NCBI GenBank assembly: GCA_019022495.1
Contig: JAFEKR010000038.1
Coordinates: 248,001 to 312,000, forward strand
DNA: 64,000 nt
Reading direction: 5' to 3'
Source of the DNA: Epichloe hybrida
Lineage: Eukaryota > Ascomycota > Sordariomycetes > Hypocreales > Clavicipitaceae
Part shown: one piece after another, positions 1 through 12,712 of the stretch
How the letters are laid out: every line of letters starts with the position of its first letter
Position numbering within the stretch: position 1 is the stretch's first letter
Position numbers and translations under genes: made by a program
Notes under the pieces: model-generated
What the model saw: the letters and a program-made list of their open reading frames with translations, nothing else
Databases searched by the model: none
What the model was told of the DNA's origin: nothing

Positions 1-1064
1 TTTTATGTTTTTTTAAAATAATAATAAAAGTAAAATAATAGTAATTATAGTAATAATAGTAATAATAGTAATAATAGTAATAATAGTAATTATAGTAATA
101 ATAGTAATTAAGGTTATAAAAGTTATTAAAGCTTTTATAATAAGTATAGTATATTATATAAAACTAAGTCCTAGTATTATTTTTAAAAATAAGTTAAACT
201 TATTTTTTATAGCTTATTTAAGCTATATAGGGTAATTAAAATAATACTATTAGTTATCTATTAATAAATTATAAATATTAGTCTATTATATTCTTTCTTT
301 ATATATTATTATAATAAGATATATAAAGTTACTATATATAACTTCTTAAAGCTTTAGAATTATAAAGCTTAAAGTAATATTTAATTAGTTTAAATAGTAA
401 ATAAATAGTTTAAGCTTTTTTTAAGTTCTTATTATATTAATAATAATATTAAAGTACTAAGTATATATTCTATTAACTTTTATATATTTATTTAGATTTC
501 TAATTTAATTTAATTATATTAGTTTAGGGTATTTTTTAATTAAATTAATAATAAAAATATAAAATAATTAATAATAATAGTAAATAAAATAATTAGAAGG
601 TTTTTCTTAAAGTTATATTAGTAAAATAAAGTAATAAGTATAATAGTATTATTAAAAAGGTATAATATTATAAATAACCCTAGTTATAGTAAAATTCTTA
701 AAAAAAAGTAAATATTATAAATTCTATAACTAATTAAGTAAAATAAGTAATAATAAAAGCTTCTATATAACTAGCTTTCTTTTAATCCTTATAATAACAT
801 TATATAATAAAAAGGCCCACTTTTTTTTTTACTAATACTACATTGTAGTTTTTGTAGTTAGTATAATTAGTAACTACACTAACTACACTACACTATAAGC
901 AAAAAAAACTACACTATACTAACTATAAAAAAAAAAAACTATAATACACTATACTATAAAAAAAAAAACCTACACTATACTAACTATAAGAAAAAAAAAA
1001 CTACACTATAAATACAAATTTTTCCTAAAAACTACACTAACTACACTATAAACAATACTCTGAT
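1..1064 (-). mobile_element. Partial TIR DNA transposon copy (family A), running off the window edge
   Basis: This AT-rich stretch is the reverse complement of the left part of the full-length element at 60725-62563. Shared landmarks in order are the ATGTTTTTTTAAAATAATAA stretch at the window start, the AATAAGTTAAACTTATTTTT block, the GCCCACTTTTTTTT block and the GTAGTTAGTGTAG/CTACACTAACTAC subterminal repeats. It ends in the terminal motif CAATACTCTGAT (1053-1064) followed by TA. There is no open reading frame; the copy looks RIP-decayed. The other end lies outside the window. Confidence 0.7.
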
Positions 1065-1069
1065 TATAA

Positions 1070-1135
1070 GTAATCTTAGTAATCTTAGTAATCTTAGTAA
1101 TCTTAGTAATCTTAGTAATCTTAGTAATACTAGTA
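1070..1135. repeat. 9-bp tandem array (TAATCTTAG)n
   Basis: About six copies of TAATCTTAG, then TAATACTAG variants. The same array occurs inside the full-length family A element near 61853-61925, so it belongs to the transposon. Confidence 0.85.
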
Positions 1136-1152
1136 ATACTAGTAATATTAGT

Positions 1153-1400
1153 ATTATAAGCTATTATAAGCTATTATAAGCTATTATAAGCTATTATAAG
1201 CTATTATAAGCTATTATAAGCTATTATAAGCTATTATAAGCTATTATAAGCTATTATAAGTTATTATAAGCTATTATAAGCTATTATAAGCTATTATAAG
1301 CTATTATAAGCTATTATAAGCTATTATAAGCTATTATAAGCTATTATAAGCTATTATAAGCTATTATAAGCTATTATAAGCTATTATAAGCTATTACAAG
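1153..1400. repeat. 10-bp tandem array (CTATTATAAG)n, about 25 copies
   Basis: An almost perfect decamer array with rare single-base variants such as TTATTATAAG. The corresponding site in the full-length element (about 61965-61990) has only two or three copies, so the array has expanded here. It is AT-rich and the period is close to one helical turn. Confidence 0.9.
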
Positions 1401-1908
1401 CTATAATAAGATATAATAAGCTACTTATATTAAGTTTACTAGTAGTTCTTTTTATAGTTTTTTTTAAAATAAGTAATAATAATAATTTATAGAAATATAA
1501 AATAATTTATAGAAATAGTAAATAATATAATAAGAAGGTTTTTCTTTAAGTTATATTAGGGAAATAAAGTATTAAGTTAAATAGAATTATTAAAAAAGTA
1601 TAATATTATATATAACCTTACTTAGTTATAATAAAATTATAAAAATAATATAATATTATAAATTCTATAACTAATTTAATAAAATAGGTAATAATAAAAG
1701 CTTTTATATAACTAGCTTTCTTTTAACCTTATAAATACTAATAACTAATAAAAAGTCTAATACTATATTTGTAGTGTTTGTAGTTAGTGTAGTTTAGGAA
1801 AAAAAATTTGTAATGTAATGTATTATAGTTTTTTTTTCCTTATAGTTAGTGTAGTTTATAGTGTAGTTACTACACTACACTACACGTTTTAGTGCAATAC
1901 TCTGACTA

Positions 1909-3690
1909 TAAGTCTATAGTGCTTATTTAAAGACATTAAATTTAATACTTATAAAGATTAGGTTATTAATTATAATAATTAATAAATAATTTAGCTTATA
2001 CTTAATAAGAGTAAATAATTAAATACTTAACTATATTATATTAATATTTATAATATATAGTTAAAGTAAGAATTTAAGAAAGGAAGCTTTAAAATCATGT
2101 ATTTGCTAATAGAAGAGATGCTTACTAATAGATTTATAAAGGTGTTAAATTATTAGCACTTTAAACGCTTTAGATCTATGCTTAGTCTTATAGATCTATG
2201 TATAATATATAATATTTAAAGCGTATAGGTTATAAAGAAATCATAGGCATGTTAATAAGGGGGCATGAAATTAATTACCCTAAAAATACATAAAGGCCCC
2301 TTCCTTAGTAAGTAAAGCATTACTAAGGTAAATAGGATTAATAAAATAAAGACTTTAAAACGCTATTATATAAAAACACGCGTATAAATACTATTCTAAA
2401 TAAAGGAAATAAACTTATATAAGAAGGCAAATAACCTCCTTAAGTTAGGCTATTACTATAGTTACTTTCTCCTTAACTACTACTAAAGAGCCCTTAGTAA
2501 TATCCTTAGCCTTAATGCTTAGATTAATAACCTTACTATATATAGAATCTAGCTTTATAATAAGTTTTAATTAGAGTTATAGTGACTTATAGTATTACTT
2601 TACTATCTATATATATATAAGCAAAGGATTAGAGAAAATTATAATTAAAAGCGCCTTACCTTAGTGTCTTTATCTAGTGCTAATAATATTTACTTAGTAA
2701 GAGAAATATAAGTATTATATAAAGGTAAGTAATAGTAATTACTAACCTTATATAAGTAATATCTCTAAGATTATCTAGACCTAACCTTAAAGTAATAACC
2801 TAAGCTACCCTTACTTATAAGGCTTACTTAAACATACCCTTTATAGGGAATATTATACTTAGGACCTTAAGGAGTAAGTAATTTAGGCTATACTATTAGT
2901 ATATACTAGAGAGAGAGGGAAAGTATAGTACTAATAGGTTATTTCTATAAAGTTTATAGAGAATTATGCCTTAAGTATCCTCCCCTTACCTAGGCCCTTA
3001 TAGGATATAAGGTTTATAAAGAAGTATACTTAAGGTATTTTTCTTACTTCTCCTTAGAAGATAATAACTTACTAGTAAGTAGCTTAGTACTAATTAGTAA
3101 AGAATTACTAATAAGTAGCTTAGACTTAGCTAGGGGAGGTAAAGAATTATTATAAGCTATACTAAGGCTTAGATAAAAATATATAGCTAAATTAGCTATA
3201 ATATAAGTAATTTACTAAAGAGTAGTTAAGCCCTCCTAGGAGTAAAGATTCTCTTTAACCTAAGCGTATATATTAGAGTTTATATTAATTAAAATATAAG
3301 CTAGTTAATAAAAAGTATATTATAAAGGGAAGAAAAGAAAGCCTATAACTATTATATTAAGAGATCCTTTATAGGAGGGGAGTATAGGTATAAAAGTAAG
3401 AGAGCTTACTTTAAATTTATATTAAATTTAGGCACTACTAAAATACTATATATTTACTAGTTAAGATATTAGTTAGTAATTATAATAACCTTAATACTAA
3501 CTAGGGGGTGTGTTACCTAATAGTAAATATAGTGTCTATAATAAATAAATCTATACCTATAACTATATTAGGGGAGCTAAAGATACACATTACTAAACGT
3601 AATAATTTATAATAAAAGCATATAATCTATAATATAATAGCTTTCTCTATAAAAGAGAAGCTTTTATTCTTCTATTTATATGATAGAGCG
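1909..3690. other. AT-rich decayed repeat DNA with no recognisable gene
   Basis: The stretch has stops in all frames and abundant TA dinucleotides, as expected of RIP-altered repeats. I could not assign it to a family. A run CTAGGGGGTG followed by TGTTACC near 3504-3520 could be a polypurine tract and LTR start, but no partner LTR is visible. Composition changes sharply at about 3690 to ordinary balanced sequence. Confidence 0.6.
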
Positions 3691-4361
3691 ATAGCTTTAA
3701 TCCAATCCTTTTCTGACCTTCTTCATCCTGCTAGGGGATATCTTTCAAGTCACGTGCCCAGCGCACAACAAATTTGGCCAACGCCGAAAGATCATTGTCG
3801 ATGACGGGGAAGAAAGGGAGCAAGTTGAGGCGTGTCAGGCCGGGATAATGCCCTAGGTGGTCCAAACATCAATCACATATTGTCCGAAATCTTGTTGATG
3901 ATTATTTATTCCATCAGCCAGCAATAGTAAAGCTGACCTCCCAACAGCATCACCATCTTCAAGCTCCAGCCAGGTCTGCCATAAACCATCACACTCCATG
4001 TGCACATAGTTCCATACTGAAACAGAAGGTTACATGCCTAGCGACTCAACCTCGTCAGTGCTGTCACGCTTCACCCACCCGCCTCGCAGGACCCTAAATC
4101 ACCAACCCATCTACACGCACCGTGGTGCAGCAGGCCCAAACCCAGGAAACTATGTGCTCGAAAAGAGGTCGTAATCGTCGTAATTCACAAAGCATGGCCT
4201 ACAGCCAGAAGCGCTAGTCTCATGGTATGGTTCATTAAACAGCTCTTTGCGAAAAAAAAAAATTAGAGAAAAAAACCCGTGGGTGGGTGTATTGCGCCAG
4301 CACCTCACCCACACGGCCCAAGAAGGAAGAAGTCGGGGCAAAACAGACTTGAGGCATGAGA
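3691..4361. other. Intergenic, 3' flank of nudE
   Basis: Balanced-composition sequence between the AT-rich block and the nudE stop codon. It should hold the nudE 3' UTR and terminator. No gene is supported; the short open frames here have no recognisable protein. Confidence 0.5.
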
Positions 4362-6228
4362 TTAATATGTTTCGCCCAAGTCACTCAATTTCCTGCCTCC
4401 TGACGTGCCAGGTCGGGCCGCACCGACGCCGGTGCTCGTTCGCCTGCCCACCGGCGCGCCGCCGCTCTGTCGTCTGGTGCCTGGAGCGGGAATAGCGCTT
4501 TCAGGGACGGGCATGCCACTGGCAAGTGTTTCCATCTCGAGCTTAGAGTAAGTGCCCCGGCGGCTGGGTGTACGAATCTCACCCTCGTAGTCTTCCTCAA
4601 TGTCGATTCGACTCATGCTGGTAGAGTGGCTGTGCATTGAACCGCTCATGGATGACCGCGGTCGGCCCAGCGGCGTTCTCGCGCCAGAGATGGAGGATCG
4701 GGACATGGGTCGAGGTGGTGGCACCATGTCAGTTCGAGATGACGGCCTTGCATAGGACGACGCGCTTGCTCGAGAGCTTGGACGACTATGTTTGGCATCC
4801 GTTTCAGGGCCTCGATTAGGCAGTGGCCCCAATGAGAGTCTGCTAATACCAGACGTGCTCAGTCGGGGTACGTGGCTGGGTTTCGAGGATGTTGATGAAC
4901 GGAAATTGGTTGGCGTTTTCTCGTCTCCTGCTATAGACGAGGCGGACGATCCGGCAGCACGCTTCCGAGAGCGGATGGTGACCGTTGACGGAAAAGATAC
5001 ACCGTGGGCCGCCGCCGATCTAGGGGACGCACGAGGCGGTGTGTGGGTGGGTGCTGGTAGCTTCGATCTTGCTGATTGCACTCTCGCCTCCAGGCGTTGC
5101 ATCTGCGCTGTAAGCGAGCGGATATGCGTCAGGGAGTTGGAAGCGGGAAGTTTGTGTTTCGCCAGATTGGGATTAGTTATCGCCCTCGGCGCAGGCGTAC
5201 GAAGATTGGATGCACTTCCAGAGACGCGAGGTCCTTGGCGGGCACTCGCAGACTTGACCCGTGGCTTGGGCGTGATGCTGCTGTCGAGAGACGACGGCAA
5301 GCGTGATTTGCGAGAAAGTCCGCTGCCAAGCTTAGCTGCGGCGCTGGACTTGGCTAAGGGTGCAGAGGCATCAGACATTGGCGGTGATGGCGGCTCCTGA
5401 ACATCAGAAACCAACGACTTCGTCAAAGTTTCCTTGGTCTCTGGTGGCGTGGTGATGAGTGGTGAGCTAGCAGTCGAGTTGGGCGATGTCTCGATGTTGT
5501 TGTCGAAGGTAGGTGAGCCCAACACCGAGAGATCAGTCGAGATGGTGGACAGGTGTCGGTTCTCTTGCTTCTTCAACTTGTCTTGAAGAAGCTCTGCTTC
5601 AATTTTGAGCTCAGCAAGCTCCTCTCGAAGACGCTGGGATTCGATGCGGAGCTTCTCTCGCTCTTGCTCGCCGGACCGAATCTCCTCCTCCATCATTACG
5701 CACCGTTCAATGGCCTGGTTGTATTTGGACTCCATATCTTCCAAAGACGAGGTAGTGTTGCGGGCTTGCCGTTCAAAATCATCGTTGGCCACCTCCATAT
5801 CTCTCAACTTCAGCTGTACAGATCGATTTGAATCTCGAAGGGTGGTGATCTCTTTCTCGAGTGAGTTTTGCGCGGCGCTGGCTTCCGTCTTGGACTCTTT
5901 GTATTTTCTCTGCGCAAACGAGCACGTTAGTTACTTTCTGTCGCATAGCCATAGCATGCTCACGACTTCCATTTCATGGGGGCAGCGAGTTTTCTCATAC
6001 TTTCCACTCCTCTACTTCAAATCCCAACGTCTCGGCCTTCTCTTGCAGCGCTCTCTCCTGCTTCTCCGCCCGCTCAATGTCCTTTTCCAATTCTTGTTCA
6101 AGTTCACGACTCGACTCCCGAAACTCGGCCAGCTCCGATTCCAGCATCTCGTACTGGGACTTGTACCATGAAAGAGCATCTTCTGCGCTGGTAGCCTCAC
6201 TGGGAGGCGACGAGGGGGGCTCCGCCAT
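4362..6228 (-). CDS. nudE: NudE-type nuclear distribution protein (dynein/LIS1 regulator), 591 aa, 2 exons
   Basis: NudE-family proteins bind LIS1/NudF and dynein and support nuclear migration and vesicle transport along microtubules. Exons are 6001-6228 and 4362-5909; the 91 bp intron (5910-6000) has a GTATGAG donor and GCAG acceptor and keeps phase 0. The start is the ATG reading [19 protein letters not shown]. The first roughly 190 residues are a continuous coiled coil rich in E, K, L and Q (for example [18 protein letters not shown]), as in the family. The remaining two thirds are a low-complexity Ser/Pro/Arg-rich tail with repeated RPSSR- and SRSS-like motifs, corresponding to the poorly conserved NUDE C-terminal region. 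Length fits fungal NudE. The family call rests on the N-terminal coil and overall architecture. Confidence 0.88.
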
Positions 6229-7774
6229 CTTGTTGTGATGCCCAAATGTGAAGAAGAACCGCAAATCAATCGAAATGGGACATGAAGTAAGCGTCTGTCG
6301 ACTATTGGTGATTTATTCGGTTGGATAAGCTAATGTCGTGGTGTGTATGGTGGCAGTTTTTCCTTCTTTTCCTCCTCCTCGTGCTTTTTTTTTCGGCTTC
6401 GTTTGAGAAATTTGACAAATGAAAACTGGTCGCGTCGGTGTCGCGGGCTGTGTGATGGCGGTGTGGGTTCAATAGGTTCAATACCAAGAAGGCAATTGGA
6501 AAAAAAAACCACCCGAGTCCTTCAAATAGAGTGGGAAGGAAGAAGAAGAAATAAGTAAACTACGTCTATTTTAGCATACGAGCCGTCGCGATGGTTGTCA
6601 AATGATATTTGTTGTGCGTTCTCCTGACTGAGGTTCATCACTCACCGGTTTCTCGTCCCAAAGGGGGTTGGGCCACGGCTTCCCTCGTCCCGTCGGCGCC
6701 GAAAACGCTCTCGACGAGACAGAGAAGTGCAAATGGGCACGTTGATGTCGACGTGCGATTTTTGCTGCTTGCTGGAGCTGCGGAGGGCCGCTTTCCAGCA
6801 ACTTGGCGAGCAAGACTTACCTATCTGCCTTACCTGGGGATGTTGTATGCCGCAAGTCGGGGCGACGTGGTCGGGAAAGGCGTTGCATGTTTTGGCCTGT
6901 GACGGGGGTCGTGGCTGCCCGCTGCGTTGCCCAGATGCGACAACCTTGTGCTGGCGAATGACCCGTCGACCTCTTCCCGGTGCCGCGTTTGGGCATAACT
7001 TTTTTTTTGTCTGAAACGGCTTAGCGCCTGGCGTCATGGGCAACAAACAACCACAACACGAATAAATAGGGACCCCCCCATGTCCACCCCTCCCCATCCA
7101 CGTGACGTGCCAGACATCTTCTCTATGTACGGAGTAGTAGTCTCAATCCGTGCAAAGGGCAGCCTTTTCGGTGCGTACATCAAATTCCTGTCTTCGTAGC
7201 CCAGTAGTGTGGCGAACACTGTGATTGCGTATCACTCATGACATGAACTCTTTGGCTGGAGAGTGAAAAAGACCCGTATCAAAGCGTCCGTGACCCCAGC
7301 CCTCGAAGCCGATCGTCATGCGTCTCGGGAAAGGGGGCAATGGCTAGCGAGCTTAGCCTGTTCCAGCACCTTGTATTCACGCACCTTGCATGTACCAGCA
7401 GCAATCATTTCAGACCTGCATGAAGATGCCCATCATGATCCATCTCTTGATCTACCAGTGACTGCGAGTCTTCCCCCAGGTACGTATTCCTCACAGCCTT
7501 GTTGTGCTTCTTGGATCAAATAAGTTGTGTACAGGGTAGCATATTCATGCTCATCGTGATTTCCTTGCTACAAAGTCATCACCATGGGCCAAATGACGCA
7601 GTCTGTATTGAGGAAAAAAAAAAAAAAAAAAGTTTCTCTCGATCTGATCAGTTTATTAGCTAGCTATCTGTAGTAATTCTTAGGTCACGCTTGCAAAAGC
7701 CCGTGTTGACTCGCCGTGGTCATTTTGTGCACTTCCTTCATTTCTCCTGTGCCAACATAAAAACATATTCGTCA
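6229..7774. other. Intergenic: nudE promoter side and doa10 3' flank
   Basis: No supported gene. It should contain the nudE 5' UTR/promoter (adjacent to 6228) and the doa10 3' UTR. It includes an 18-nt A tract at 7614-7631. Open frames here are short and lack recognisable motifs. Confidence 0.5.
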
Positions 7775-10700
7775 TCACAGTCGTCCGCCACCGGCAGCCC
7801 CCCAAGTTCTTCTAGCCTTGCGAGAGCCCGCCGTAGCGGCCCCAAAGTTATGCAACCTTTCTCCTATCAGATATGCCTCGTCCCTTACACCGGCCGTCCA
7901 CCGACGGAACACTCTGGTGAGCCCGATGGCGTATTTGATCACCAAAGCTGCCACAGCAGCTGCCGGATATGAATGCCTGTACACCATGGATGAATGAACG
8001 GCATCACCCGATATAGGGCCAAGCGCACCGGTTTCAATCACCGCGCTTGCTATCATCGGCGGCCCATATATAGCAAAGAAGGATAGCACCACGCCGGGAA
8101 CAATGAAAGCCCTGGTCAGCACGTCGAAGTCAGGTTTCAAGTAGCCGCGGCGCATGACAGATCGTACTGCAATGGCAGCTCGCGAGTCTGGGAAGAGAGA
8201 CGTGACCATCCTGGTGGCCAAGTTTAAGTAAAGGAGACCCAAAGTCCAAGATGGAATGACGTAAACGGTATGACGACCCGGTGTTGGAGTGCCATTCGGC
8301 TGCGGTTTTGGTGGGTTCATGTATGTGTGCAGGGGAATGCTGACATACAGCTCCATTAATGTAGAGACCACCAGTGGAAATACTATGACAAGGAAAAAAT
8401 AGGCATACGCGAGTTTCGCTCCATGTACAGCACCGGATATGATGCGACTGCTGCTGTTGCCGCTTGTGACTTCACTGCGTATCTTGCTCGTCCAATCTTT
8501 CAATTTGGCAGTGAGATGGCCAAGCCGGAACATGGCGTACGCCAAAGAACCCAGTAAATAGATGCCGATACTGAATGCGTAAATGTCATTTGTGCGAATA
8601 TGAGCAGGAATCAACGTCTTGAACATGGCCCTGCCTAGAACCAAAGGTGCAATCGTGAAGCCGACGCCCGTTACAGCAGCAAAAAGCCAGATGAAGAGGA
8701 TGAACAAAAAGATCCTGGCACGAAAGCTTGGTGGAACGTAGACAAGTTGATATTGATCCGAGGAATAGAGGTCAGTGTCGGCATTTCCATCTTTGCGATG
8801 TCCACGTTCCGACACAGTTAGAAACACTTTCTGACCTTTGGGGATCTTGACTCTATCAGAAGCCGGGGCACGGACAAATCGACCGCTCTTGTCGAGCTGG
8901 CCCGTGCGGATCAGATGTGCCTTTTTGTGTCTCAATTCCCTCATCTCCTTCTTCGAGATGGATGGGTTAGGTTTGGCTTGCCCGCCATCGAAGGTGTCTT
9001 TCCAGGTCTTGGGGACGACCTGGTTGTTCTCATCGAGCTCGAGAAGTAGTGATTTGTGTCGAGGAACTCGGATCTTTGACTCCCGGTTGAGCTGCAAAGT
9101 CCCCTCTTCATCAATGCGTCGCTCACCAAATAAGAAATAGGTGAGGCGAAGTCCACGAGCACATTTCCGAAACCACCAGGTGTACATGGCATGCAGTCCA
9201 TCGCTTGGTTTAAAGAACTTGACGGCGAGCGGCATGAGAAAGTTGTAGAACAACAAGTCCACGGGAAACTCTAGTACTGGCTCGTTGGACGAGTAATGGA
9301 TTGGCAAAACGCCTGGCATTGCGTAATAGAGACCCCAGACGACACCTCCAAGGCAAACGATGACTAGAGCACCGTATACGAAAGCCGAGAAGAGAATTTT
9401 GCGCAGCTGTGTTGTAAGATTGCGTTCGAGAACGTCTCGGACAGGATGAAACTCGGGATCATCGGGATCTCTTATGAAATCTGCACGACCAATGTTATCA
9501 GAAACGTGATACCGAAATGTTTTTGCTCAGGACAGATGCTGGCAAGACTTACATAGAACGCCAGGTCGCATAATCTTGCGGCACATTGAGACAAAAAGTG
9601 CGAAATGGAACATGTATCCAGTGCCGACAAACCAATGGACAAATATGGACGTTAGGGGATAATTGCAAGTGAACATGATACGCGATTTGAAAGTTGTGTT
9701 TTCGAAGAGAGGCAGCAATGCACCGTCAAGAAGCAAACCGCAGTAGAGTGGAAAGACAAGCATCTCGATGCTGATAATGAGGATGACCTTCATGATGCCA
9801 CTTGCTTGGTGGAGGGTGTCAATGACGCCAGCCTCCCAGGCCTGCATCATATCGCCTCGTGAGAATGGACTTCCTCGTTGGAGATATAACGCTCCAACGG
9901 CAAAAAGGGTAACGTAACCGGCGAATATGGCCCAGAATCGATCCATGCCCGACCAATACGCGAGACTCAAATCTACTGGTGGACGGTTCTTGAATTCACT
10001 CAGGTCTATGACCAATGAGCTTGGATCCGATAGGATGGTGAAAATGCTTTCGAACGCAGCTGCCAATGAGCGTATAATTGAAGAAGCTGAAGCCAGGAGT
10101 CGACCATCCAGCAAAGCAGTCATATCCGGTCTGGTCAGGGCCACCGCCAGTCCATCATCCACTTTGCTGACAGCCCAGCCGATGTTGGCCTTCACAGAGT
10201 TTAGAGCTTCATGACTGACCGCCGAGAAGTTCTGCATCTCCGAAGCAGTCATGGGAAACTCCATGAGTGCGTAATCAACGACTCTGGAGCCCGCGCCTGT
10301 CAAAACACCCCAAGATGCTTTCCGGGCTGACTCAACCTGGGCCCCCATCGCACCTCCAACAATACCGGTGAACATGTCGACAATGTTCAATGCACACCAT
10401 GAGCCGAAGCCAAGAACCATCATGGACAGGTCCTGAATAACCTTGGAAAGCCCCATGGCCATTCGAACAAGCTGTATGGGATTGGCCATGGTCCAAAGTG
10501 AGATTCTGCCTATGTTGTAAGGAATGAAAATGCAGGCGAAGATAGTCACGGAGACCAGGACAGCACAGAAGATAGCGTTCTGAAAAAGGCCGGCGAGAGG
10601 ACCACGCATCCCCAGAAGCTCCATGACGCCCTCGAAATCCTCCAGATCCTCGACAGCTTCAGCGTCCATACCTGCAGCAGCCGCGGCGTCAATGACGATG

Positions 10701-12712
10701 TTCGCATTGACGTTTGCGTCTCCGGCCTCGGCAACTGGGTCGTCAACCCAAGGATCATCTGCCCCGGCGACGTGGCCAGCATCAGCACCAACATTCTGGC
10801 CTGCAGCAGCTTCAGGCTGTGGGTGATCAACCTCTTGATGTTGATCCAGGTTGTCCAAGTCGCCCCACATGTAGTTGGCAACGCGTCCGACTAAGCCTCG
10901 CCGCTCCGGCTCAATGTCTACTACATTCGGTTCATTTTGTATGACTTGAGCCACATCAACGGGAATATCGGTGGACACGTCGTCCTCATTGACATGATCT
11001 GACAGCTGAGGATTGTCCGGAAGGATGTTGTGATATTTTGGGCCGTCACTTTCGCCAAAATCAGAAGACGGCCCTGGCAGATTATTAGCACTGCCTGCTG
11101 CCGTGTTCAGATGATTATCATCAGTCTCATCGGTGGCCGGGAGGTTAGTAAAAGACCAGCTATTATTTGCCAGAGGATGAGTAGTTGTGTGCATCTCCGG
11201 GCCATCTGAGCGCGCTCGTGGTCTGGACGGACCAGGGAGCGAATCTGAATCGGACTGCATTGGGCTCGGCGAAAGCTCTGGGGAGATGGGGAGCCATTCT
11301 CGCTCCTTGCCTTTGGATTTTTCCTGAGAAAGCACCTGTTCATTCCGTGACGGTACTGAGGATTCAGTAACAAACTCGTCAAGTTTGGCGGTCGATTCCG
11401 GAGCGAGGGGTTGTGGTGGTTGGCCAGGATCGGTGCCAGGAGCCTCTTGTGAACCATGACCACGCTCTCGCATTGAACGACGGGTCACATTCACCCAGTA
11501 GCCAAGCTGTTCTTCCAAGCCCTCTTCTTCGACGATTTGTAGAATTCTTTCCAGGTTACCATCTGCCCGTCGGTAGACTCGCAAGTATTCCATTACACTG
11601 GATTGATTGTCTAGGCCTGCGACCAACTCCTCTTGTGCTGTCGACTCGCGCGTTTCCGTGGCTGATCCAGGAAAAGGTTCTGTAGGCCTCGAGTCCGGGC
11701 TAGCATCGTCTCCAACAGTGGTTCTAGTGGCCATGATATCCGTCAGGTACTCGATTTGACGCTCTGGGAGCTCGTTCACCAGAGCTTCAGCCTCCAAAAT
11801 CTCATCATCTGTCCTCAATGCGTCTGATTCATGACCATCATCGTCTGCTACCACTTCCTCATTTGGTTGTGCTGGGGCGGGCTGATTGTTTTCTTGATCG
11901 GCAAAGGCAGCTCGCATGTTTATCTCTGGTTGTTGTTGTACAACATAGTCGCGAACCAGGATGACCAAGATGAAGCACACTATGACTAAAACAGTGATGA
12001 TCTGGCCCTCGATAACGGTGGTGACGGTTCGATTCACGGTTGAGCTTCGCGTGAGATTTTTCAGAAAAACCGCTTCACTTAAGAGCGTCGGGGACATTAC
12101 AGCAGCGGTGCTGTTTAGGAAGGTGATTTTGTCACTGGGGTTGATGCTCTCATCGAAGACGGTGCGCACCGGACAAGTCCCGTTGGGGTCGAACCCGTTG
12201 CCATCGAAGCCCATGACTTTGGCGGAGCGTCGTGACATGAAATGACCAGCTCCCAACCCTTCGTCACTGATCCAAAACATGAAAGCCCAAACGACCCTCA
12301 TGAAATAAGGCAGCCAGCAAACCCACACGCTAATGGTCACCACGGCACGCAGCCACATCAAGAGGTTTCGTACGAGATACCTGGCCATGTGTTCCAGGAA
12401 AATGTGTACAGGAAGAGACTGCGGCATGTCGGGTGCGTAAAGTTTCGTGAAACGGAACGAGGTTTTGCAGAGCTCGCAGTATTTCTTTTGCGAATGCGAA
12501 AGCCATTCCATCAAGCAGTCCTGGTGGACGTACTTGATGCTACCACTGCATTTGCATGGAAAAAAGAGTGCCTCGGCCGACGTTCCCTCTCCTCGACATA
12601 TTCGACAGATGGCAGGAGCAGTATCAGTAGGTTGAGGTACAGGTCTCGGTCGGTCGTCGACCCGCGAAGAGAGCAGGTCTCGGGGGCGCGATGTCGTGGC
12701 AGATGGGTTCAT
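7775..12712 (-). CDS. doa10: Doa10/Ssm4/MARCH6-type ER membrane E3 ubiquitin ligase, 1621 aa, 2 exons
   Basis: Doa10 ubiquitinates misfolded ER-membrane, inner-nuclear-membrane and cytosolic proteins for proteasomal degradation (ERAD-C). Exons are 9553-12712 and 7775-9480; the 72 bp intron (9481-9552) has a GTAAGT donor and a GTGCAG acceptor and joins as GVL-YFIRDPDDPEFHPV. The N-terminus has a RING-CH (C4HC3) finger with C36, C39, C53, C55, H63, C66, C79 and C82, including the HQDCLMEWL core. Hydrophobic segments follow at about residues 115-150 and 235-255. After a long acidic Ser/Pro-rich cytosolic loop (about 270-690), many more membrane spans run to the C-terminus, as in the 14-span family. 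The GxxHxxYxxWF-like stretch near GLHAMYTWWFRKCARGLRL is also family-typical. Length is usual for filamentous fungi. Confidence 0.95.

Larger units (their letters stand above)
1067..1906 (+). mobile_element. Right-hand half of a second family A TIR transposon copy
   Basis: From the TAATCTTAG array onward this matches the right half of the full-length copy (about 61850-62563) in direct orientation, ending in CAATACTCTGAC (1895-1906) followed by TA. Its left half is missing: at the matching point sits the terminal repeat and TA of the copy at 1-1064. This suggests that copy inserted into this one at a TA dinucleotide. No coding capacity remains. Confidence 0.65.

Noticed and set aside
1070..1400. 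Possible CRISPR array or telomere repeat
   Set aside because: Units of 9-10 bp are contiguous without spacers and do not resemble TTAGGG; they are transposon-internal satellites.
4792..5400. 202-residue open frame on the + strand inside nudE
   Set aside because: Antisense shadow of the long nudE exon; no recognisable protein and no start or splice context.
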